A DNA stretch of 64,000 nucleotides, taken from Paramacrobiotus metropolitanus. Taxonomy: Eukaryota > Tardigrada > Eutardigrada > Parachela > Macrobiotidae. Location: assembly GCF_019649055.1 (NCBI RefSeq), contig NW_026570251.1, forward strand, positions 1,116,001 through 1,180,000, written 5' to 3'. Each line of letters starts with the position of its first letter. Within the stretch, counting starts at the first letter, position 1. Made by a program: the position numbers and the translations under genes. The notes beneath the pieces are model-generated. The model ran no database searches. It worked only from the letters and a program-made list of their open reading frames with translations, and was not told where the DNA came from. Positions 47,415-57,899 of the stretch are shown piece by piece.

Positions 47415-47975
47415 TAATTAATATTAATTATGCCAAAATGGCAGCGCATCGCTCAGTTTCGTTGTATTTATGCGCATTAGCACAGGATAGGCTTGCACGT
47501 TGCTGCGCGCCGGTACGAGTTTGTATGCAGATTGCATAGCAACTAAGTGTCCGAACGTTTCGCCAGCGGTGCTTACAATCGTAATGATCATTAGATTAAT
47601 TATTATTACCGAAAAAATTTATAATTTACTTAAGTACTTTAGTACGAGTACTTGGTTACTTCATTTTAGCGAGTGCTGAGAAGCACACGTGCTATTTCAC
47701 GAGCAACCGACGGACACGTGGTGAATCGTGACAGTACCGTATGATGGTTGTCGCCATTTGCGTAAATGTACCTGCAGTTTGCTGTGCACTCGCGATTCAG
47801 ACTATGCGTCTGCCTTTTCAAGTTATGTAGAATTCGTAATTGATGAACCATTTTTTGCTGTCTTTCGGTTACTTATTAGTCCTGGCCTTTAATTTTCAGG
47901 AAAAGTGGGGAAAACTTTAAGCAGCCAGCTGACTGTAAATGCGGAGGTAAGTCGGCTTAAATGTATGGCAAGCCC
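47415..47975. repeat. Copy 2 (right part) of the large dispersed repeat family
   Basis: Carries the terminal module (TATGCAGATTGCATAGCAAC at 47524, AACTTTAAGCAGCCAGCTGA at 47916, GAGGTAAGTCGGC) otherwise seen at 30.9-31.3, 53.6-53.9 and 61.6-61.9 kb. It completes the copy interrupted at about 37.7 kb. Confidence 0.55.
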
Positions 47976-48639
47976 GAGTGGACTAAAGTAGAGAAAACAC
48001 TAAACTATGTCGAAAGATTAGCCAATTGTGAGAAGGTCTAGTCTTTACCCAAAATCATTAAAGTTTGTCTGCTTTTCTGTGTTGTTTTTTTGCCGAGCGA
48101 AGCGAAGCATTCTATACTTCAGGCCAGTCCGAATCTTTCGTTGTTTGTGTGTCTCTCTGTCTGTCACCACGATTGCAGATGATCCCAAAGACCAATCGCT
48201 TCAAAATTTTTAGGATGAAATTCTGTCATAATATCTCGGTTAAGTTCAAATTTGAGCTGGATCTGGCCACGGGATAAAAACTGGGATTTCCGTTAAAATC
48301 TCATACTGCTTAATTGTATCAGCTACCAAAGCGCTCTGTGCAGAGCTTTAGGATGCTGTGCATCTTATGTGCAGTGTGCAGATCTGCAACGCACGGTTTC
48401 AGTAATCAAAAATGCACTAAAATCATAACACGGTTTTCAAATCACAAATCAAAATCGAATCACGATTTTCGTCGTCTGGAATTTATCGGAATCCAAACAA
48501 AAACGAGTTAACCCTATAGTTTGGATAATGAGGGAAGATTATGGAGCTGAAGCTCCGCACTTGGCTTCTGAATTTGGACTGTTCAACTTGGGTTTCTAAC
48601 TGGGACTTCTCAACATGGACTTCCACTTCCTAGGTAGCT

Positions 48640-48825
48640 TCAGTTTATTAGAGTTCAAAAATTTACTAGAGTTTTCTAATACTTTTTAGGATTTTGAGAT
48701 CTTAGGTTTCTTAGGTTCCTTTGGTTTTCCTGGGTTCTTAGGTTCCTAGGTTTTTGGGTTTTTCGACTTCACAGAATTCCTTGGTTTCTTAGATTTCCTG
48801 GTTTTTTAGGTTTTTTAACTCAAGT
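48640..48825 (+). repeat. TTCTTAGGTTT-type minisatellite tract
   Basis: Degenerate units (CTTAGGTTTCTTAGGTTCC, TTGGTTTTCCTGGG) of the same kind as in family B copies, but outside the array. No other family B sequence is attached. Confidence 0.7.
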
Positions 48826-49439
48826 TGAAAAGTGCTTGTCCATTTGTAAAGTCCAAGTTATGCAATCCATGTTAAATACACACACACACTGTATGTGTGT
48901 TGTGTCCATATGTTGAACATTTGTACGCCGGGCTTAAGAATATCCGAAATTCCCGTTTTTTGTTGACCCACAACATGAAAAACAGTTATGGGACGAACAC
49001 TTCGATCTCACTAATGCTCACACAAGAGAGCGGCTATAGTGTAATTTGAAAGATAGTCGAGCATTAGCTAGCCGCAGAAGGTTGGAAGAGTGGATGCATA
49101 GCGTTCAACAATGATTCTGTGGTCACCTTTTGGGCCTTCACATTCGCGAGGCTACGTTATACACGAAAGAGGAGTGTATTCATTTTAAAAAGTTAATTTA
49201 TAGTTTAAACTGGGCTGCAATGAAAGGTAAGCTGGAATAAATTGTTGAAAAAAAACTTTAATGCTTTCTTTCAAACTGCTGATTCAAGTCACGGGATCAG
49301 ATAAAAGAAATCTTATTGACTAAACATTAGTTGTTGGAAATCTTAAAGAGAACGCTTGATTTTTGGCGCGCGGGCATTTTTCGCATAACTGTGAGCGATC
49401 TGTATAGTTATGCGAAAATTGCTTGAATCGACTCCTAGA

Positions 49440-50057
49440 GAGTGCCATTATTTTTCAAAGGTCGGAAAGGGCTTTCGCACGTTGAACGCTAGTCCTTTTT
49501 TGCAGTAAGTTTTGGCAAGAGCACTTACGTCGTAGGCGTTGTTCATGAGATTAATAAGGGCGCAATTTTTCTTGTTAAAGATTTCGACAATGTCGCCAGT
49601 TTCATCTCATAAAATTGTGAATGCCCCGGCGTTTGAACGGATGCACTCATCTACCGCTGGAATATTGAAAATTTTTTACCTTTTGCAAAGCGATGGGCTG
49701 CTAAATTTGAATGCTGGAATAGTGGCTCTACCTGGCAATGTCGACAGCAAATAAGCAATTTGCTCTCCGCGCTCGTCTTGTACGTGAGCTATTATTTTCT
49801 GACACAGGTTTTGAAACGGCGACGACTTTCCAGCAATTGCTGGTCCAACAATGAACAGCTGTACAGCTGTGTTATAAGTCAGCTCCTCTTCGGGATACGA
49901 TTTTAGGACCACTTTTCCGTGGGTCAGTGTCGCAGTTAAGCCAAAAAGCGACGCGTACACTGCCATACTCTGTAGGTGTGGTTTGGTGCGTTTTTGCCTC
50001 CGAGAACATATATTGCGACACCTTTCTGCTTACAAGTTTGCTGACGTAGTTTAACAT
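49440..50057 (-). pseudogene. P-loop protein fragment, DUF3987-like (degraded)
   Basis: On the minus strand, 49966-49676 is open: a hydrophobic lead (YNTAVQLFIVGPAIAGKSS) containing the Walker A pattern G-x4-G-K-S, then helices. Beyond a stop, the same frame continues with GDIVEIFNKKNCALINLMNN and YCKKGLAFNVRKPFPTF. The order of P-loop, acidic strand and FNKK/LINL block resembles DUF3987, helicase-like proteins often found in mobile elements. At least three stops break it. An adjacent frame (50057-49872) adds an upstream piece. Confidence 0.4.
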
Positions 50058-50229
50058 GAAATGTACAGAAGAGTTTCAACTGTGACCCAGGTCAGTTAAA
50101 ACAAAAGACTAAACAATCCCAGCAGAATTAGTTTGAAACCAAAGTTAGGTTTCAAAAAAAGAATAAAGAATCTTACACGTTAAAGACGCACTTTAATGAA
50201 ATGACAAAATCGTTCATCAAGTTCGCAAA

Positions 50230-50565
50230 CTAAAGGCTGTTGAAAAGTTCTCGTATATCGTTAAAAAAACAGTTTGCTTTTGAGCACTCGGTCTTGCCAT
50301 ATGACTGACACCACATTTTCTTACACTGTAACTCAGTTTCAAGAATGTAAAAGAAATTTTTTGATGTAAAAGAAATATTAATGATCATGATGTAAATATG
50401 TAACGGTTCATCCCAAGAAGCACTACCACATGATTCTCTGTAATGGCCTTCATCGCACACTTTAAAAAATCTGCGGCGAATGCCGTAAGCTCGTGTTGGA
50501 TAATTCCGTGAGTCGACTTTTATTATTTTATTTTTGTACATATGCACAAAACATGAACAGGACAA
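50230..50565 (-). pseudogene. Cysteine-rich open stretch upstream of the P-loop fragment
   Basis: A frame of 111 codons whose ends look coding (RAYGIRRRFFKVCDEGHYRE and LQCKKMWCQSYGKTECSKAN) and whose middle does not. Six cysteines and a histidine could form a zinc site. It is oriented like the P-loop fragment and lies about 300 bases upstream of it, so it may be an exon of the same dead gene. No family recognised. Confidence 0.3.
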
Positions 50566-52159
50566 TGTTACGCATTAGGACAATCTCTGTAAACCTTGTG
50601 ACCATGACGTCCTGATGATGGCTCAGTAGCACTAATGCTCGCTGTTCTTTGTCTGCCAACCTGCACACTGGGCGACAAAATGCGGCCACTCCCAGTATGA
50701 CTCTACGCCGTGGGGCGCGGTTTTTCAGCCATATCGACTTCGGGCGCTAGCGTCCAATACATGCGAAAATTCCAGTTCGTTAGTTTACTGAGGACAGCGT
50801 TGAGTTACACTTCGGATCCTGTATCGGTGATCTCAAAGATGACCTTTCGCCGGTGAGCTTTTGGTCGGTTATCCCGTAAAACTTTACAGTCGCGACATAC
50901 TTTACGAAACCATTTATTAAACTAACTGGTTTTTTCTTGAGTTTCGAAAGAATACTCCTCTAACCGATCCCCCACAGTAGCGTTTCTAACTTGTAAGTTA
51001 CAAGTATCGGTCGTGCTACCGCGCGACCATTTGTGTTCTAGGTACTGAGATGAAAATCTAGAAAAGGCCGGTAATGATAGAAGTATGACAGATACTGTAT
51101 TTGGTGAATAGGGTTTTTGTTGTTTGTTGAACCTATTGATGATCCTTAAATGGAAAATATTATAATGGATAATTCTTGTGATGGTGATCAATACGTAGTC
51201 AACAAAGTAATGCTTGATTATCTGTTGACAAAATTAACATTTCCGTTCAGTTGACTGAAAGGCAAAGTATACATTAGGAATAATTATTGGTAATAAGAGA
51301 TGATTAGTTTTTCTGTAAGGATTGATTAATAAAGTTTTCGAGATGCTTGTGGTTTTGCGTCCTTGTCGGATCTCCTTTCTCCTTTTCGCGAGAGTAATGT
51401 CGTATTGTTCGAATATGAGCCCCATATGACAGCTGATTGTGACCGGTTTCGAGGTATACTTTCAAATTCAGGATATGATATTATTTTCAAGATCGTATGA
51501 ATACTGAAAAATGGAAATTGTTTTAGTTTGGAGAACTACTGTATGGATTAATGAGAATATAAATGCAGTTTTGGAACAGTTAGAATTATGATTATACTTA
51601 CGTGTTAACTGGATCTGCGTGATTGAGTTCTGGCAATAGTATAGGTTTCGACCAATTCGACTTATTCAGGTGATGTGTGGTTCCCATTGTAGAAGATTTT
51701 AGGAGCAAATAAAATAACTGTGCAATTAGTAATTTGAAAAAAAGTTTTCTGGGCGTAAATACCGATCCCAACAGATCCCTCACAGTAGCGTTTATAAGTT
51801 ACGTATGGCGTACACTCCAGTTTGTCCGAAACTGCATTATTGGCAACACTCGTACTATCTGCAGTGTCGACGGTGAACTGCAAAGGGGGAGCGGGACCCG
51901 CTTGGAGCCGCACCATTTCCACCGATTTTCTTTTATTCAGTATTATAAATCTCTTTTGAAGTGTTACTCAAAAGCGTATCGTGATGTTTCCCCGGGATCT
52001 CAACCGGGGCCCGGTGGCTGCGCGTTCCCTTTTCAGTGCCTGTTTGACTACCCTCAAATTAAGCAGGAAATCCTGATATACGCAAAGTCTTGAACTATAT
52101 CTGGACAGCACGATTCCTAAACATTTCCGCGCCATGATGGTTTCGTCGCGGTGTGATCG

Positions 52160-53965
52160 GATTGGTTTGACGGTATCACGAATGCTCTCATCGTGTTTCG
52201 TTCAAGTGGAGCATTGTTCGTTGAAATCGGCCACTAATGACGTCATGAGGGACTGTCAAGCCTGGTATTCTGTTGGCGCGATGTTCTCTTACCGTGTTGC
52301 TAAGCTGTGCACTGTACTTCTACCCCGTCTGCGGTTTCGCTCGAGTGTACTTCTTGCCGATGCGGAGAACAAGGAGAACGCGGGTGGGTATGGCATACGT
52401 TAAATGTTACGACTGCTCTTTTCGTAGTTGCTACAAGTTACAATTGTGCAAAGTATGAATTTTAACTACAGTACCTTGCCCTCAAAATCTGAAATGCACA
52501 GCTTCATTACTGTGTAGTTACGCTAACTGGTTAGATTTAGCCTTTGGGTTTCCGTTTTTGGCAGCATTTCCGATATCTTCAGTCGATATCTGCTTGCATG
52601 CCGAAAACGGAAGTGGTAAGGTTGTCTCCGCCGATGCACTGTGCAGTACCAAGTGCACGAAGGAAACAGTTTGTTCCAGATTGTACAAGACGCAAACCAA
52701 ATTATTCCTGTGTTCTTTCTTGATCCAAATGTGCAAAAGTACTGTAACTGGCGCGTTTATGTGAGTGTAACAGCGTACTTTTAATTGAGTTACTGTACTG
52801 CGCTATTTTACGCATGTCTATACCTATCCGTACCTACAGTCTGTACATGCATGCGATAAATTACCGACAAAATTCAGGTTTTACACACACCTACTAAAAA
52901 TTGTAAAATAAATCAATGAGGAAAATGTTGCAGCAATAGGAAAGTCAGTGTTATTGTTAGGAGCCAAAACAAGCCGTGCGTGGTTCGGCTTGATCTGGGT
53001 GCCATTTTCCAGTGATCCCATTTTCCAGTGATTGATTCCACAATGCCATGATCTACCAGTAGGTGTCATTTTCCAAATACTGTAAGTAAATACGATGGTC
53101 GAGTGACTGTGTTGAGTACATGTCACTCACTGTCAGTACCGGTAGTACTAGTATACAAGCCAATAAGCATACTGTACTATACTATACAACTCAATAATTA
53201 TGTTACAATGCCATATTAATTTTGTAATTCTGGTACATAATTCCATGTACAGCGTATCTCCTTTGACAATCGTCATAAGCCTTTTCGCGACGTGCAGTAT
53301 TTGTACATTTTGTTGTCGCAATGTACCAGGCAAGTGCGAGTACTTAGTAATTTAACTTTTTTTAAAAATCTAAAATATTTCAAGTTTTTTAAATTAAACT
53401 TTTTTTAAAAATCTAAAAATATTACTCGCACTTGCCTGGTTCACTGCGACAACAAAATGTACAAATAACAATCGAGCAAAAACTTAAAAATTTTTATCGA
53501 GTACAATAAATTTAAGCATTAATACCCCAAATTACAGTTTTTATAGATCGAACGCGTAGGCATAATTTTTCGCCATGCTACTGCGTGTTACTGCACGCCT
53601 GCGCGAATAGTTATACAGGTTCCATGGCAACAAAATGCCCAGACATTCGACACGCTGTTAATAAAATTTACATATTAATAATTAATTTACTGGTAGTGAG
53701 TCAACATCATTCTCGCAAACTCGCATTCTGAAGGGAGCCCAGTTATGCGTCTTTCACTCTTTCTTTTATTTCATCCCAGTTCCATTTGCTGTAGTAACTG
53801 ATGGAAAATAACATGCTGTTAATTTTTTTCCGTCTTATCATTTGTAATCAGCTTTAATTTATTGGAAACTTGGCGGAAGTGTTAAGCAGCAGAGTATAAT
53901 GTTAACAGTTAAGGTAAGCCGACTTCCATATGACGACGGCTCGATTCCAGAATACAAGTCATACA
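52160..53965. repeat. Copy 3 of the large dispersed repeat family
   Basis: Positions 52190-52460 match 60490-60720 (AGGGACTGTCAAGCCTGG, CGCGATGTTCT, TTGCCGATG). The hairpin module is at 52545-52625 and the terminal module at 53590-53955 (GGTTCCATGGCAAC through AAGCAGCAGAGTATAA to CTCGATTCCAGAATACAAG). A 170-bp foldback is inserted at 53.3 kb. Confidence 0.65.
53298..53467. repeat. Foldback of about 170 bp (long inverted repeat)
   Basis: A 45-base left arm at 53298-53342 (TATTTGTACATTTTGTTGTC ... CAAGTGCGAGTA) is repeated inverted at 53423-53467 with two or three differences. The 80-base loop contains a direct repeat of AACTTTTTTTAAAAATCTAA. It could be a MITE or a duplicated palindrome; no target duplication was recognised. 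Confidence 0.85.
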
Positions 53966-54450
53966 ACGACTTACCATGTCCCGAACGCGGCATTCCGTCC
54001 GGCATCTTCGCAATAGCGATGGAAACTGGTCTCATTCCAACCACAGAACCCGTCGATCATCGAAACCGCACGCCACCAACGGCGAGCTACAGTACCCGTC
54101 AACCTCGCCCGGATGCACCGGCGCGGTCTCCCCGACCAGCACGAAATCATCAACACTGACGTCCAGCGCCGTCGTCTCCAGCGTCAGCTGACAGCCCGGC
54201 TCGAAGAATAAATACACCGGGCCGTCTGCCAATGTGGTGTGGGCGTGGCGCGCCAGATTTCGTACTCGTACTCCTCGTCGAAGATCTTCACGTTCAGTTT
54301 CAGGTAACCGCCGTGCACATCGCGCGGGAAACGGTAGCGAAAAATCAGTTTGGTGAGTTGGGCGGGAACTGGTTGACGTACATGGTGATTAAGCGCGTCG
54401 CCGGGGTGGGTGCCGAGGTGTCGGTGGGGATGGTCGCCAAGAAGAAGTTG
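53930..54450 (-). pseudogene. GC-rich gene fragment with frameshifts, unknown family
   Basis: On the minus strand, three frames in succession read protein-like: CNFFLATIPTDTSAP, then FRYRFPRDVHGGYLKLNVKI, then TLADGPVYLFFEPG and ALDVSVDDFVLVGETAP. The shifts occur near 54340 and 54240. Composition is that of the real exons in this window. A TCTAG acceptor-like site precedes the first part at about 54460. I do not recognise the family; beta-rich, perhaps extracellular. Confidence 0.45.
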
Positions 54451-54892
54451 CAGGCATCTAGAAACAAATGCAGTACTTCTAGTGTATGGTTTTATGATCG
54501 TAATTGGTGAATTAATTAATTACAGTTCAAAAAATGGTTAGCATCACAATCATAATTCTTGGGACAAGTTAATCATCTGTTGGCCTAAAATAATCGAGTA
54601 TAGTCCTTTGCTTAGCACGGGAAGCAGCGGTCAGTTCGTCCGCGAAGTGCTTTTTGCAAGAGCCTTTCCCGTGCCAGTTTTTGAATATTTAGTGTTTGCG
54701 CACTTCCCACATTGTTCTCATGTCAAAACGTAGTAACAACGACAAATGCTTCTACGTGAAGACTTCGAATATTTGCCGTTCCCGGACGGGTTGATGAGCC
54801 GCTCTGTGCATAGCTGGAGGTCAGATTCACCAAGAGAAAATATCGTGACCACTGGCACCTATAAGAGTTTTCACGGTTCAAAGGGATAAGCA

Positions 54893-55170
54893 TTAAGCAA
54901 GCTGTGCTACAGGCCCCCAAGGCACATACCCGCCGCCGCCGGCAACGAAAGCGTTCGATGCAGTCCAGCGAGAAGACTCAATCTGTAGCGAAGGCGGTAG
55001 CGGCATTCCGGCACCATCTTCCGGTGTATCAGTAGCAACGTCACGCAGGATCCACGCTTTCGTTCGGGATGGGCTTGGGCTGGCCTCGTTCCGTGTCCAG
55101 GCGTACACCCTTGCCTACAACCAGCCATATTATTCATCCAAGCAAGGTGCAGCGCAACGCTAGGTGCCAA
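54893..55170 (-). pseudogene. GC-rich coding-like fragment, unknown family
   Basis: The frame ending at 54893 reads AWTRNEASPSPSRTKAWIL, then DVATDTPEDGAG, then FVAGGGGYVPWG. It may be an upstream exon of the dead gene at 54.0-54.4 kb, since the strand agrees and the distance is about 450 bases. No domain recognised. Confidence 0.3.
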
Positions 55171-55814
55171 GAAATAATTACGTACATGGAAAAATGTAAG
55201 GAGAATTACAGGCTTGATTAAATTGTCGTAAAGTGAATTATTATTCCGGTGTGAACTGTGAAGTTATGATTACATCATTCTATGATTGGGATGGAACTGT
55301 AGGGTCAAAATGCATTTTCAGACGTTTTCATTTCAAGTTTCAAAACAGATCGCTCAAAATCAAGCTGTACTTGACATTTAAAACGGTTGGAAATGAGAAT
55401 AATATTTAAAAATGTTTTAATAATAATTTGCCGATATACTGTACATTTCTTTTTAAACATTTCTGAATGTGTTTACATTAATTTTTTTTAAAGACAACAA
55501 TATTTCCATTCCAAAGACGGTCCAAAACTGCTGAATTTCATCTTTACCGAGCACAGCTACGCCCAGAGCTCTCAGCGGCATTTCTGAACCCAAAATGCCA
55601 ACATATTATTGAAAAACATTCAAAATTGTTAAAAAATGACGGTCAAAAATTTAGTGAATAATCAATAACTTAGTGAATAAAGGGCAGCACTGGGTGCCAG
55701 GCTCAAACAGAGAATCGCTTGTTTGCCCATCCTCAAATTGCTCAGAATGCGTTAAAACGAATTACCGGCTTTTTCTCCCTCTGCGGTTGTAGATCACAAA
55801 TCTAGAATCCCTGT

Positions 55815-56600
55815 CTATGTAATGAGGTTTATTAAGGCTCCTACGAGCTGGGGACACTTAAGAGGACGGGCATTCTGACGCTGGAGATATCGCAGCGTCA
55901 TTGTCTGATTGAGCGGAGTAAGTGCAAATCGTCGCGCCAGGTGGCGCGTGATGACCTCCCATAAAAGCTGTAATCCATCGGCGTGATATGCATCAGGCAG
56001 CCAACAACTTTGGACGACAAACTCTGTTTCCTTCACCCGGCACTTATCCCAAATCCCGTCCGCAAGCGGTTTGCGAATCTGTTTCCGATGAACTCCCGCA
56101 TGGTGTCGGGCAGTGACACTTGCAGGGATACGAAATCATTGTTGCAGTAGTCCCTCAGATCTACTGTCGTTCCTGGATACCAGATCCAGGCGCCATCGGT
56201 CCCACGGTGCAGTAATACTTGCACAGCGGCAGCTGGCAAGCGCACTTCCTTGTTGTTGCTCGTAGGGAAGCGGAAGATGCATCCGAACTGGACCCACAGC
56301 GCGCGCTATCCGGCGCATCGGAAATCAATAACCAGGCCGCCCTTGGCTACGTCGATGGTTTCACCGTGCTGCAGGAATCCGACGACGAGGACCTCAACGG
56401 CGTTCAGGCGTTTAAGGAATGCTCGCCATCTCCGTACAGATGCATGATGCGTCGGTAGGCGAGCGGTAAGGAGGCGACATGCTGAGGTGGGCGCATGTCG
56501 GGGGTTGACTTCAGTGGCAAGTCAATGCGCATTCTAACCGGTGTCCAGGTTAGCTTCGGTGTCGGTTATTCACTCTTCACAATAGCGTCGTCATCGATCG
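55815..56600 (-). pseudogene. GC-rich gene fragment with stops and frameshifts, unknown family
   Basis: Minus-strand pieces run in order: LNAVEVLVVGFLQHGETIDV, CIFRFPTSNNKEVRLP, VQVLLHRGTDGAWIWYPG, DYCNNDFVSLQVSLPDTM, then after a frame change KVVGCLMHITPMDYSFYGR. Together about 230 codons of old coding sequence with at least three breaks. No family recognised. Confidence 0.4.
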
Positions 56601-57149
56601 TGATGACAAACAAGGGACGCTTTCCTGAAAGAGCGGGCATTCGGCAGCAATAGCCAGTCAGTGCTTCATGAAAATTATGCAAATACCACTCAACGTGATG
56701 CTCCATGGTCTGGGGGTAACCAGTCGGGCGGCTAGAAAGTTTTTGGCTAATGAAATATTTATTGATCTGAGTTTTATTATGGATGGTAAGAGTTCAGAGC
56801 AGTAGGAAATACCACAAATATTATTTATTCGTAATACACGAATAAAGTTTGGTCGTACAGCAAAAAGCGTTAGAATTTTCGATAAATATTACAATATTGA
56901 AAAAACTCAAATGAACGAACTGAAAACAAGGATCAACCCTTTTCTCCAACGCTCTGGCCTGATCAAGCTGTCGGCGCGCGGCTTTTCGAATAATCTCCTG
57001 ACGTTCCGCCATTATGTGTTGCGATACAGCCATGCACGACGTTTCTCTCAAAAACAGCTGGAAATTTTCTCGTGAGCACTTTTTACTAAAAATACCACTT
57101 AAATAAATGAAGTACATTGGGTAACAAACCGCCTCTTGCCGCGACCTTA

Positions 57150-57650
57150 GCCACGCCCACGCATCGCAGCTACTTCCTGCACGTGCGAGTCCTTCTTCCC
57201 CTTTTTTGTTATCACGACTTCTTTCGCACTGCTCTGCCAACTCAAGCAACCTGTCAAACTTTTTTAACAGATGACTCTGGCAAATGTGCACCGATAGCGT
57301 TTGCTTGCTTTTTCCAGCTGTAATAGCTGCACACAGATGTGTATCCGCATACTTATACTTGCTGACCTGAAACCGCAGCTTCCTAGCGACACTCACTAAT
57401 GACTCGCCTGCCTGCTGCTTGATGGTCAGGAAACTCGCCCGTTCTGTCCATAAGTTCACAGGCTTGCTGTAAGCAGTTTTCTAATTTCTCTCAACAGCCC
57501 CGTCACCGTACTTACTCGGTTCGTGCGAACTACACATCGAAACTGCCATTTCCAACGCCGGCGCGCTCAGCGAGTTGACGATTAATTTCGCTTCTGACCG
57601 CCTGGAGTCTTCGTCATTACGACGTAGCTGTCTTGGGTCAACTTTCATAG
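57150..57650 (-). pseudogene. LTR-retrotransposon Gag fragment
   Basis: A minus-strand segment from MKVDPRQLRRNDEDSRRSE at about 57647, through a frameshift near 57490, into FLTIKQQAGESLVSVARKLR and LLKKFDRLLELAEQCE. The KQ-GES-x7-LR pattern and the later LLELA helix are characteristic of Gypsy-type Gag capsid regions. No protease, RT or terminal repeats accompany it, so it is an isolated relic. Confidence 0.55.
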
Positions 57651-57899
57651 ACAATTTTCCTTATAATTTCAGGGTCAGATCAAAGCAGTTTACCATGTAC
57701 ATGTACCTTCTCTTCCGAGGTCAGCGCGTTCGAGCTCGATGAAGCGTATAGAATAATGAAGCGCACCAAAACAACAGCACACTGGGACACAGCGGAAGAC
57801 AGGGCATAAGTGCAGCCGATCCCTGGGACGATGGGAAAATTCAGCCAAACCTGTTTTCTCGTTGATACTCGTCGACGATAAATTTTCGATCTACTTTTC

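Noticed and set aside
37700-47420. CRISPR array or bacterial integron as explanation of the repeats
   Set aside because: Repeats are hundreds of bases long and carry retroelement ends; there are no short spacers, no cas genes, and the host is an animal.
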